A stretch of 64,000 nucleotides of DNA from positions 6,389,177 to 6,453,176 of the forward strand of contig SSBO01000012.1 of NCBI GenBank assembly GCA_005281725.1. Direction: 5' to 3'. The stretch is from Wuchereria bancrofti. Lineage: Eukaryota; Nematoda; Chromadorea; Rhabditida; Onchocercidae. The notes under the pieces were generated by a model. The model made no database searches and was not told the origin of the DNA. It was given only the letters and a program-made list of their open reading frames with translations. The number at the start of each line of letters is the position of its first letter. The stretch's first letter is position 1. Shown piece by piece: positions 14,176 to 26,046 of this stretch. Made by a program: the position numbers and the translations under genes.

Positions 14176-17100
14176 ATGCGTCATGCATTTTCATCCACAA
14201 ACAATTGCTGTAACAGTGCATTCAAAGCCGTCCGCTCTAATCACATGCAATGTCTCACACACATGAATAAAAAAGATCTGGAACAACGCGACATCAGTGG
14301 ACAAACACCGCTTCATGTAGCTGCCAAACTTGGCTTTTTGCAAGCTATCGAGTATGTTTGCCTTACTCTTTGTTTTTCTTCCCCTTCGATTTTCAAAGTA
14401 ATAAAACAAAAGCACTAAGTGTTACTGTTGCCTTGTGATATTTAGTTTACTGCAACACGAAGCACCAGCAACACAAGATGCTGTATCAATCTTTGGAGAG
14501 AATCCGGCTCTCGTTGCTGCAGGTGAAGGGCAGACGCTAAGCGTTGAATTACTGTTCAGTGGCAATTCGAAACATGTCTCTGCTCGGGCACAACAGCGAG
14601 ACATCAATGGTACTACGGTGTTAATGGCTGCTGTTGCACGAGGAAACAATGACCTGGCTTTGTGGCTTCTGAGACGATTCGGGAAAAAATTGGCAATGTT
14701 ACCTAACAACTTCCGCATGCTACCGCTGCATGTCGCTGCTGCAAATGGTGTGCAACACTGCCTTTACCTTTACGGATAACGTTTTATTCATTGCTGATTA
14801 TCAATGATGGTAACCTTCAAGTAATCATCATATCAGTTGGTTCAACTCCCACGCGTATACCAGTTTAGTTTGTCATTTTTAGTGTCATAACTGAGGCTGA
14901 GTTTAATGAGCTTAATAAGAAAATTTTTATTAAAGTAGCATTCATTTTTCAATTTAGTATGAAATGTTCCTTTCATAGAACTTTAGTTCTACAAATAGCA
15001 ACCAACATTTTGATGTATCATGGCATTATCGTAGTATCGGATTGTAACGCATCAGTGTCCTAACTTTTATAGAATCAGCCGTAGTTATTCTATTAATTTT
15101 AAAGGTGAACAATATGCGCATCAACAGTTTTATAAACGTATTATTCCTTTTAAATGATTGTAAATAAGTTTTCAAAAAATTGTAGGCAATATTGAATTTA
15201 TTCGTAATGCAATCAAATACGATCGACGTATGGTTAATTTCAGAGATCAGTTCGGTAATCTTTGTTTTCCTGAATCTGTTTTCTGGAAAATTAGTGTATA
15301 TATATGCTTTTTTTCGGTAGGTGAAACTGATCAAAGATGAGATAAACATAAATTGGAAATTTTCGTCATACACAATTTATTACTGTTATATAAAAAAAGA
15401 TGGATATTATTGTAAGATGATTAGTGCCAGAAATAATAATGTAATGCTGTAGGTTGTACACCAGTGTTCTATGCAATTCAAGGAGGATGTTTTAATTGTG
15501 TTAGACTTTTGATTGAAAAAGGTGGTGCAGATATTTGCATAGTATCAGATAAAGGACAGTCACTGCTGCATGTTGCATGCCTTGCTGGCCATGCGCATAT
15601 TGTTAGATGGATAGTAAATCGTTCTGCAGCCAATGTTATTTTATGGACAACTAAAGATAACGCTAATGCCATACATTGCGCTTCATGTAAGCCTAAAATA
15701 ATTAAGTTAAATCTTCTAAAAACTTTTCGAAAATTTTTCAGTTAAATCTCCCAAAAAAAATAAAGCCTAGGCTAGTTTAAAATAATATAAGGCGAAGAAT
15801 AATTATAGAAGTTTATGTAACTGAAGAACAGAATCTTATTTGTTAACAGCCTCAAATACTTTTCTTTGAATTGTAAATTCGACGACAGTAATTCAAGTGA
15901 AGAGAGCAGTTTCCATTTCTTTTTGTGTAATAAAACTTTCCCAGATAGTTTGAAGACAAACTTGAAGACTGAAAATCTAGCGGGACTTTAACTAGTCATG
16001 TTGTTTTTGAAAATGTATGTATTTTCGGAAGATTTCATTAAAGGGTGATCTTGCACAGCAGTTTTCCTTTAGATAGTGGAAGCGTTGCTGCACTTTATAT
16101 TTTACTTCATACTGTATCTTATAAACGCCGACGGCAGATACTTGCGTTGCGAGATTCCCGTGGTAACACTCCGCTTCATCTTACAGCTATCAATAATCAC
16201 ACTGATGCTGCACAGTATTTGGTTAGTTTTAAAATCATTATGTAAATGTATCTTTTATTGTAATTTACGAAATGTGTCTTTTAACATAATCAATGAGTTC
16301 AATTGCGATTTTGATCTAGGAGCAATAAATATTGGAACTGCTAAGGTATTAGTTAGAGCTGATTTTCTCTAAACATCATGGAAAATACGAAAAATACAGT
16401 CTTTCATCGTCCACCGTCCTTTTACGACCCTTGAAGGTATGGAGTGAAAAAAAAATGGAAATGAAGTGGACTCTGTCTGGTGTCACGGTTTGAAAGAAAT
16501 TCAAAGACTAGGCCTGAATGATCACGACTATAGTAGTTGTGATTATTTAACTAAGAAACATACTCCTTTTGGTGAGCATAATTTGATGGTTAACATAATG
16601 GATTTATTGTAGCAGATCCATAAAGCTTTGCTGACCGTCATAAGCGATAGCACTACTGTGAAAGCAGTGGAAATAATCCAACAGTTATATTGTTAGTGTC
16701 TCATCGGCTTCATTAATTTCATTCTGTTTCAGTGGTTGATAACTTTAGGATGATTTTTTTTTCCAGTTGGAAAATGGTGCCGAACCCCGACTGCTCAATA
16801 ATGGAGGACAAACAGCTGAAGCAATTGCATGCATACAGAAAAATTATCAACTTGCAAAACTCTTGTCGTACTGGAAAGGTATTTGGGCTTGGTTTATGTG
16901 GAAAGTTTTTAAAAGTACAATTTATTGAATCGTTAGAAAGCCTGTATAAATTCACTCTGTCTAATGGACACAATAAAATCACCTAATAAAAACAGTAAAA
17001 TCAATTGGTTTAAGAACGAAAACATAAGAAAAAAAAGGAATGGTTCATACCGTTAGCCACAAACGATATATCGCATTTAAACAACGTCTATTCGTCTGAT

Positions 17101-17822
17101 TATTGGAGTACCTCAAACTATACTATGCCGAATAGTTCAAGTCACATTGTGCCAATCAATATTGCTCAACCATCGTCATTACAACAAAATATCGCCTCGA
17201 AATATTCATCGAAAGACAACTTCACTATCACCGGTCCAATGTAAGTCCAAGCTTGTTCTGCTTTAATTTCAAACATACGTATTATAAGAATATTTGCATG
17301 TATAACTTTGGCTTCTTGTGTGATTAAACTGCATTTATTATAAACACAGTAAGGCGATAATGGGCGAACTACGTCCAATAACATACATTGCATCGGATGA
17401 AGGTGGTCGAATTTTTGAAGATCTTTCAATTCAAACCGATCGTGATTCCTTGCGAATTGCAACAAAGGTTACTGTCTTTCTTTTATGAATGGTGTGGAAT
17501 ATAATTCCTTAATAAGTTCTTAGAAGCTTAGGCGCTTAGATTACCAATAAAAAGTGGCTTATTGTGGATAACTTGTAAACAGCAGTGGTTGCATTGACAT
17601 GCTTTCATGCAGCCAAGCCTTGAAATAAACGCCATATATTTTACACATTAAAGGTACTTGCGATAAGACTTTTCATCAATTAACAAATGAGGAAAAATAA
17701 GCGAAAGAGATGTTTAATAATTCACTAAACGTTATCACTAGGTTCTGGATGAGGACGAGTGGCGAGAAAGCCTGGCAGCAGTCGCACAAATTGACAGAGT
17801 CCTGCAAGAAATTGATACTTAA
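14176..17822 (+). CDS. Ankyrin-repeat protein, nine exons
   Basis: Exons lie at about 14176-14351, 14445-14741, 15185-15252, 15453-15687, 16073-16220, 16767-16910, 17029-17239, 17348-17468 and 17744-17822. Joined, they give roughly 450 residues. Ankyrin repeats fill the first two thirds, with clear helices such as GQTPLHVAAKLGF, MLPLHVAAANG, GQSLLHVACLAGH and GNTPLHLTAINNH, then a last half repeat ending GGQTAEAIACIQKNY. A Trp/Lys-rich bridge and a polar tail follow, ending DRVLQEIDT. The reading frame across exons 6 and 7 requires exon 6 to run past its first possible donor, so that join is less sure. A splice acceptor at 14149 lies just upstream of the start. The repeat layout recalls synphilin-1 or other ankyrin scaffolds, but I cannot assign the family. 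It converges on NOL10. Confidence 0.8.
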
Positions 17823-18606
17823 AACAGTTGGCAACATTAAGTCCGGAAGTCTCCAATCTATTTCTTCGATGTTTTCAACAGACTGAACAAAATACATGCA
17901 CGTCCGTACTCCCCTGGCTTATCTCCTCATTGTTCCCCGTCCATTACTTGGCAACTTACTAAAGCATTAAGGAGTCAGATAAGAAACACTGGTTCTAACT
18001 CACCGATGATATTAAATCTTGCTTTATTATCTTTCGACTTACACATATCTCAGGGATCCAGTCCAATTCAAAAGCTTTTGTTTAATATACGTTCTAATTT
18101 CTGAGACCTTCACCGATATGAACACGGTTATTGGTTGTTCACTTTATAACAAGTAAATTTTTGGGTTCCTAAAAAAGTTTTGCAGATTAATTCCCTAAAC
18201 CTCCACTTCTCCCACTAGTCTTCAAATCTATTTGCTCAATTTATTTTTTTGAGCCGTATATTGCCTGTTAGTTAAATTTATCAATACCATACTATTTCTG
18301 TTTCATTCCTTATTAAATAATCTTCACCATATTATAATCGTTAAAATTTCCAATAAATTGTACTTAACTTACACAACATTTATGGGAATGTGATTATTAC
18401 AATAAAATAGAACATATTCTTTGCAGTGCTTCAATATATATGATGCTAGAACACCTGTTCCCAAAACACCTTTAACAACATATCAAAAAATAAGGATAAA
18501 AGTTTCAGTACATTCACAATAGTTATTGAAAATACATTTACAATTTTCTGTAAGAAAAAAATATTATGAGCTACATGCAACAAGTATTTGAGTGTTCATA
18601 TAAATC
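17823..18606. other. Convergent intergenic region between ankyrin gene and NOL10
   Basis: This is AT-rich 3' flank of both genes. I see several possible AATAAA-type signals on both strands but no open frame worth reporting. Confidence 0.6.
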
Positions 18607-21600
18607 TCAAACCATCTTTTTCAGGGGTCTTTTCTGCCGACAATTTCCCCATACAGAAGGTTTTTTCAACACTTTGGTTATTTCTCTTATACCTCGTCTA
18701 ACTTCTTTCCTTCCTGTTAAATGTTGCTTTTCTCTCTTTGCCAAACATTCCTTTTTTGCATGCAATCGACATGTTTTCATTTTAAATGTCACTTGCAGCC
18801 CACCAAATGGTATGCATTGTTCACTTCGGCCAATATCTAATAAATCTCTACGTTTCATACCCATCGTTTCAGCTTCAACCTTAAGAAGGTCTTATTTAGT
18901 TCACGGTCCTGTTTTTTAGTGCTAGATCATCTACTTCATTCGTCTCTCTGAGTAAAGAAAAAACTTCGATGCAAAGATAACGTGCATCGAAGCATTCAGA
19001 TCACAAAAAATTACAAAAATAAAAGACACAAGAATGAAAAATGAAACAGCACTTTTTTTCCATTCTTACCTTTTGTTTTAAACATTGTACAATGTCTTCA
19101 CCGATATCTGATTCGATTAAGTCAAAACCTTTTGGCTTCACAGTTTTCGGCTTCTCTAGCATTACTGATTGCATTCCATCATCACTACCCTTATCACTGA
19201 TCATCTAAAAGAGAAATTGTGAAGATCGATCAAGTTACTTTAACCTGTAAGCACTGAAGAGACGCTGATTCCAGACAATCCATTTATTACAGATTTTCAC
19301 CAAATTAAACAGTACAGGTTAAATAAACTTACAGATAATTCTTCTGCTGTATTTTTTTCATCTTTCTCATCAATTTCAATAAGACTTTCGTCATTACTCC
19401 TGCTGCTATCGCTGCTTGTACTTTCATCGATGTCCAGATCTTCTGTACTCTGCATTTCTGATTAAATATTAATTTCTAGAGTAGTAATTAATCACAAAGA
19501 GAACGTGACTATCAAATCGTGACAAAAATTGCCCTACAAGAGTAATGAATGTGAGATCGACTTCTGTTTATCCAATTATGTGAATTAAAGCATACCTCAA
19601 ACTTCAAACTTGGTTGGATTAAATTAAATCTATAATTTGTTTCAAGAGCAAGGGAAAATACCTTGTTGTTGTTACTGTTTGTATTACCACCTTTTTTCGA
19701 CAATTTTTGTCGTCCTCCTCTTAGTTTTTTCATAGCTGTAAGAAGCAGTTGAAACTGTTCGCTGTTTTCATCAACTTGAAAATCAGGGCTTGTGAACAGA
19801 GAGTCAAAGCGTTTGTCTGACAATATGGAAGCTGCATCCTTGTTCTAAAAGAGACATCGATATCGTAGCAACACGTGCATCACTAGCTGATATTTCAAAA
19901 ACTGGAAATGGGCTTACTTATTTCCTTCCCATATTTAATAACGAAAACCTTTTTATTTGTCCTTCCATCTGCATTTTTCGCTTCCTCCGTCAAAGCTAAC
20001 AACTTTGCAGCCAGTTCTTTGTTCACGCTTGGTAATTTCGGCTTTCCTGGCTTAATGCTTGCAGTTGACAAGGAACGTTCTTCATCAATTTTCTCCATTA
20101 TCTGTAAACACAAGAAAAATTGAAAAGTTGAAAACAAAAACTCATATTTTGCAGCATTACACTACATTAAAATATCCACTGCGCCTTGTTAAGAACAACA
20201 AACAATACTGAAGCGAATTCGAAAGCATATATCCTCTATGATGAAATGAAATTATATCTACATTACCTTTCTCTGCTTATAATTTTCATACGCTAATGGT
20301 TGAATAAATGTCTTCGCTTTATTGTACAATCGGGTATCAACAAAATATCCATGCATATATGCGCGCAGAAGGCTAGTTCCAATGAGGTGTAATAAACCGA
20401 CTTCTTCAAGTTGGTCTTTCGTAACAAACTTATAATCATCATACACTAAAAAAAGTTCACCAATAATAACTAATAAACATTGATGAAAATGATGCTGCAC
20501 AGAAAGTTTTGAGACAAAATACTCTGCAAACGTGCTATAAAAGCAAGTGAAAAAAAAAAAAAGAACAAGAATTTCGATGTCAGAAAATGACAAAAAAAAA
20601 AAAAAGATGAAGAGAAGTTACATGGAATGACAATTGTATGTATACCTGTAGGCTGTTCCGTTTCTTCTAATTCTTCCGTGACTGTCTCAAGATATGAACA
20701 CCATTTAGGAGCTGTACCAATAGCCGGAACAAAATATTGCAACATTTTAGGAGTTTCATTAGCAAAAAATAAAAGTCCTGAAAATTGCATGCATAAAATT
20801 TTTTTTTGATAAATATAGTGCAATAAAATCAGACAAGAAGCTGCTATGGAGATTGGCAAAAACGGTGTATCTATGTTAAAATTATTACTTTATATCTATG
20901 TAACTAATTCACCAGAGTCAGGATATCGGCAGAAGTCGCTTAGATTAGACCCGGGTTCGATTGCTGCAAACGGTTTACCACCTGTTTCTTCCCATATTTT
21001 CAGTAAGCGCATATCCATACTTAACACAAGATTATGCTCCGGAACAAAATCAATTTTGTTTACTGGCAAACCAGTTTGATGATCCTTGATGAGCAGAGGT
21101 TTGTTAGACCGAATATCAAATAGTAAAACCTGCAAAGACGGCTCACAGAAATAGAAACTGATTGATTATAACAGGACGAAGGTAATTTCAGAAACTTGCA
21201 TGGCCCGTACTCGTCCCGACTCCAAGATGAAGAGCATTTTTGAAGCACACCGAGGTCACTGTCGGCAGTTCGCTGAAAGGATTTGATATTGCGTAGAAGT
21301 GGAAAGCAAACGAAAAGCATGAACTATTCATCATAATAAATAACTAGTTAGTGCAGCAAAAAGTCCAAGTTGTTGATGAAAATCGGAAAACTTGAAATTG
21401 CCTGTTATTTGTTTGAAAACATAAAGCACAGTCAAGAATGCCACATCGATCTGCGTCTCTGTGATCCCAAGCTTCAATTCGACCATCATTTGTCCCACAA
21501 ATAAACAAATGATGATCTCTGTTGAACTCACAGCATGTCAGTGATGAAGACGAAGTCATTAGAGGTGCCAAAAACTTTCCTTCTTCCAAATTTAGACGGA

Positions 21601-22875
21601 AAATTTCGCTGCTGCAATTATCGTAGCTTTCATGTAATTCAATAATAAAAAACTTTTTTGAGATTCAGTTAATTCAGTTTAAACAAAAAACTTTTTTGAG
21701 ATTCATTAAGAAATTTAGCTGAGAAATAATGTTACCGAATATAAAAGATGCTGTAGCCTATGAAGCAACTTTTACTAAATTCCACAAAAGATATTAGAAA
21801 AAAAATACTATTACAAAAAATACTGACGGAAATATGTTTAACTTACCCATTCCCAACAATGTAGAGGTCACTCACTTCATGACAAAAAGCCATATCATGA
21901 CCAAATTTCGGTATCCTCATCCTAAAATACCTTCCATAAGCCACATGTATCTCGACATATCGCTCTTCCTCCAACAGTACGAACTAAAAGAAAACGACTG
22001 TTTTAACTCACCTACGATATCTGGCAATCATAGTTACTTTACGAAGCTCTTTCAATGAAATAAACTTCCCAAAAAATGTTTTAACATTAAAAAAGTTAAT
22101 ATGACACCCATAGTATTGTCAAATTAAAATGTTAAAAAGGGAAAAATGGCAGCACATCATTATTACGAGACAATCGTCCCTTTTATTCCGCCATTTTATG
22201 GCCAACAAAATATGCCAAAAAATGTAGTTTACTTTGGAATAATCTTCACTAAGAACTGCCATTTTCACAACATCCGCGTCGAGACCACGCGAAAACTTCA
22301 GCGACAGATCACTTACATCAAAACACTTAAGAACAGGTCTGTAGGTACCTGAAAATATAAACGGTATGTAGGACTTTGGATTTGTGCAATCACACAATGG
22401 AGTTTCAATATTTGACTAACAAGAAGAATATTGTTCTCGGTAGTTTAAGTTTCGTGTAAAACTGAAAAGTAGCAGTTGAACTCAACATTCCGCTGTTCTT
22501 AAATAATGTCACTTACACCATCAATATGCAAGAAGTAAATTGAAAGAACAATATTATAAAGATTGAATCGTCATACCCGTAGCAAATATATAGCGTCCAT
22601 CGGGAGATACCGTGACAGTATTGCTGATGTCCGGCATGTCAAAATCTTGTATCAATTGTATCCTTCTCCTCAGATCTGCAAAAAATTAGGTGGCCAAACT
22701 TTGGTGGACACTTTAAATATATTGAAAATGCAAAGAGTTTACAAAGTTTTGCGGCATTCAAACCTATATCTTTCTGTTCCAGTTTTCGCCTTTTTCGATC
22801 TGTAATCCACTCTGGGATTGACTTGCCTGTGCTTAAATTGTAGATCTTGACATCATTAGCAGAAAGAATTTGCAT
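18607..22875 (-). CDS. NOL10: NOL10, WD40 and NUC153 nucleolar protein
   Basis: Fourteen exons give roughly 700 residues, close to human NOL10 (688). The start reads [19 protein letters not shown], matching the family N-terminus, and then [16 protein letters not shown]. The WD40 propeller follows, with [59 protein letters not shown] and [20 protein letters not shown]. Next come [15 protein letters not shown], the [15 protein letters not shown] block, and the NUC153 segment [18 protein letters not shown] at about 19760-19825. An acidic serine-rich linker is at 19333-19449, and a basic tail ends in RPLKKMV. Family knowledge: nucleolar factor for 40S ribosome assembly (yeast Enp2). The 22875 start is preferred to an upstream in-frame ATG because a TTTCTAG acceptor lies 13 bases before it. 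Two introns appear to use GC donors (see findings). Confidence 0.93.
21199..21401 (-). other. NOL10: Two apparent GC-AG introns of NOL10
   Basis: Exon 5 (about 21402-21611) continues in frame into a stretch ending in AACAG followed by GCAATT. Joining there to the acceptor near 21274 gives NNSELPTV, which aligns with NOL10 relatives, and I find no GT donor of the right phase. Exon 6 ends at 21200 with GGGCCAT followed by GCAAGT, the classical GC donor, and joins in phase to the exon encoding [11 protein letters not shown] near 21131. The feature spans the two donor positions, 21401 and 21199. Confidence 0.6.
21645..21706. repeat. Short direct repeat, about 21 bases, two copies
   Basis: An identical segment of an A run, a T run and GAGATTCA occurs at about 21646-21666 and again at about 21684-21705, inside a NOL10 intron. 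It looks like a local slippage duplication. Confidence 0.7.
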
Positions 22876-22888
22876 TTTGAACCAGCAC

Positions 22889-25800
22889 CTAGAAATACAG
22901 CAAAAATATTCCGTCAAAGGTATATGTATATGTAACCATACTTGAAATGGAGCTAATTGGTACTGAGAAGCAGGTTATTCTCATGTATCTCACATTAAGT
23001 CTGGTCAGTTATTTAGGCCTCTTAGCAAAGATCCATTCTATGTATCACTAGGCGTAAAGCATGATAAAAGCGCTTGGTTAGGCGAACATAAGGCTACACA
23101 AGGAAGGTGGTATATACGAGTAAACGAAAATAACCGACACCAGTAGGGACGACCCTCAAATTATCAACTGGGAAGTTTACGCAGAGTGATTTCAACATAA
23201 CTTCTGGAAAATCTATGACCCGAAGCATACGAAGGGGAAACCAGGGGTAATCAAAACTTTGAAGTTTCAAAGGAGCGAATCTTTAAACCGCCAAAGTATA
23301 GGGAAGTGCAATAAGCATATAAATATAAAAAGTGATCAGCTAAAATACCTCATTTGATCCTTACACTTTATATAGATCACACTGTCGGTGAGGCTTGTGA
23401 AACCTTTAATTTCTAATGAAGTATACATGCCAGTTAATCTTTGTTTCCGTTTCTGTGAAAGCAACATCAAAACAACAGAACTCGACTATCATTGAAGGCA
23501 TATGCTGGAGTTTTCGAAGAGTTGGTGGTGAAAGTGACCTTGTTATAATTATATGAGATAATCGCGGTATTTTCAAGATCACTGACAATTTGTTCTGCAA
23601 AGTTCCTACATGCATCTTCTACCCAATCCTAATTTTCAAATCAGTAACTTTCAAATTAATTCTTATGCTTCAAGAAGTCGAATGTGAGCATTTGTGTGAA
23701 TTTTTCTTTGTTTTTTATGTGAATACGAATATTGCATATATGAATTATATTTTTCTCATGCTTCTACTCACTCCGTTCTTCGGCGTTAAAGAATGCTGTT
23801 CTGTGTAATAATAGCATGCTGAAATGCTATAACAAATAAAGCCAAGTATTGATTGCCCTGAAATTTAGTATTCGAATGGATTAATGGGGAGAACACAATA
23901 CATATGAAACAGATTAGTATTGTATTATTTTTGCTTAGTATATATTATTAGGAATGCAGATAGAAGTTAGCTTCCTGTGGCATCCATCGTGAAACGTAGG
24001 TAACTTTTTAACCAACTTGCTTAAGATGAAAATGTTGGGAAGTGGGAAACGAAGCAAAAAGTTTAAGACTAAAATGATAAGTACTACGTGTCGATTCCAA
24101 GTTAAGAATCGAGAGGAAAAAGTATCATCGTGAACTAAATTCGCATTAAACAACTGAGTGCCGCAATCCAAGAATATGGAATCGATTATTAAGAAATTTC
24201 TGGAAGGCCACCAAGAATACTGCAAGTGTAAAACTGTAAGGTACAGCTAGGGAAAAGTTGACGTTCGCCTACTTAACCAGAAGGTTTTTGCCGTTCAACC
24301 ACTCCTGATCGATATTCAAATTTTTGTTTTAGACTGCACAAGCTATTTCAAATTACGCTTACCTTCCAGCTCATTATTTTGCAAGTGCAAGTTTTGCGCA
24401 GTTTGGTCATTCAGTTGCTTTGGATTTTCGAGAGTTATTGGGTAAATCATTGCTTTTGACAATATGTTTCATAAATCGAAGTCTCTTTAAAGCTTCCAAA
24501 GGTGTTAAAATTTGTTAAAAATTTTGGAGAGAGGCTTTATGTTTCTAAAAAGTTTTTAATTTTCTTTTTATCATCCTCAAAAAGATTAGCATGCGAAAGA
24601 TGGCTTTAGTTATGCGGGTAGTCAAAAAAAGAAACCTCCATTTGATAAATTTTTAAATATAAGGGTTAAAGACACAACGGAATGTATCATTTGTTTCTTG
24701 TTAGACCAAAAATTCATTTGGAAAAGAAAAAAGGAAGTGGTATTTTCTAACTTGGTTGTAAACAGTACGGTGTATTGTTCTGTTATCCAATTTACCAATT
24801 TTTTCAAATATATTGTCTCTCATGCTTAAGGTTCCTCATAACCCATCAAGATAAGCGAGTCTGATGGCCATTAAAAAAAAAAAGATTCCGTTTTGCCGGT
24901 TATGTTCACTTCGAAGCTAGAATAACGTATTCTAATTAGCAATGAAAATTTTTGAGACGACACAAACAATACAAAGCTGGATATGCGAGAACAGAAAACT
25001 GATTCGTCGACTTATAGGAGAGAGTATGATAGAAGTAATGAAGAACTTCAGTTTTAATTGTTTTAGATTATCAAGGTAAAGGATAATCTATGGAGACGGT
25101 TCGTCCTGCATTTTCATTTGTTCTCCATTCTTACTAGACACGATTAAGCGTCAGCATATTGACAAAGGTTCAGGATGTTAGCTTTGCAAGTATTTTTTTG
25201 CACTTTGGCCACTTACTCTTTAGATCATCTTTTCGGAATAACTGCCAGAAAATACGGCGAGATTCCGTCAAAGCGTTGATAATGCAATCCTTTGGCCGAA
25301 TTGCCAGTGACCATAATTTCCAGTGATTCCAACGTTGTAACTTTCTAAATTGCACATCACTTCCTTTAAGTAAATTCAATAGTGGAAAATCACAGAAGAA
25401 CATTGGCTCACGCTTGGTTTGAGTAGTTCCTCATTGTCATCATTTATATGTTCAGTGGTGGAAATAACCCTTGTGTTTGTGTTTATTTTACAAACATAAT
25501 TTATCTTCATTAACTGGATCATATTCTGGACTAAGTAACCTTCCCTCAAATGTACTATGATGATACGAGTAGTCTATGTAGCACATAAGCGTATTATGAG
25601 CGTAGTCATTCGCCTTGCAACTCCATCGATTTGAGTAGAAGCTGTAGGATTACACGTGTCAGGTCCTAGACAGAAGCATACTGTCGTCTTTGGCGGGATG
25701 CCAAAAGCACTGGTGTTGATAAATTTTTTGTGTGTTGTTGGTGTGTCCTATTAGGTGATGGGCGGGGAAGAAGGGTGCAAGGGAAGTGACTTTTCTGATG

Positions 25801-26046
25801 AATTACTGTGCTGGAGGACTGTGTTGCTTAAACAAAATGCGTTTTGTGGTCTGAAGTTTTAGGCTCTGTGAGCTTATTTTGATCTTTTACTATTTTGATT
25901 TCAGTTCAGAATGGTATTTATCTTCAGATGGCGATTTTTGTTATATTTTGGTGGAATTGCAAACTACTATTGAGATTTTGATCACAATTTTCACATAAAA
26001 TTTAGAATTAGAGCTCCGTGAATAAATCGTATTGGAAAGCGTATCC
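22889..26046. other. Divergent intergenic region between NOL10 and set-26-like gene
   Basis: About 3.1 kb between two divergently transcribed genes. It should hold both promoters, though no specific element can be named. It also contains a coding-like island at 23090-23330 (separate entry) and minus-strand open stretches at 23406-23615 and 25170-25403, the latter with a basic Trp/Lys-rich composition. None of these can be chained into a gene. Confidence 0.5.
23085..23285 (-). other. Unassigned coding-like open island
   Basis: On the minus strand about 62 codons are stop-free, reading ...SFDYPWFPLRMLRVIDFP, then EVMLKSLCVNFPVDNLRVV and PTGVGYFRLLVYTTFLV before a stop. Composition is protein-like rather than AT-driven. 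The plus strand also carries an open stretch over part of the same region, so the true strand is uncertain. There is no start codon at its beginning and no recognised family. It could be an isolated exon, a decayed copy of a dispersed repeat, or chance. Confidence 0.25.

Noticed and set aside
20470..20859. 129-codon minus-strand frame
   Set aside because: It contains NOL10 exon 8, but the rest is intron with poly-Phe from T runs.
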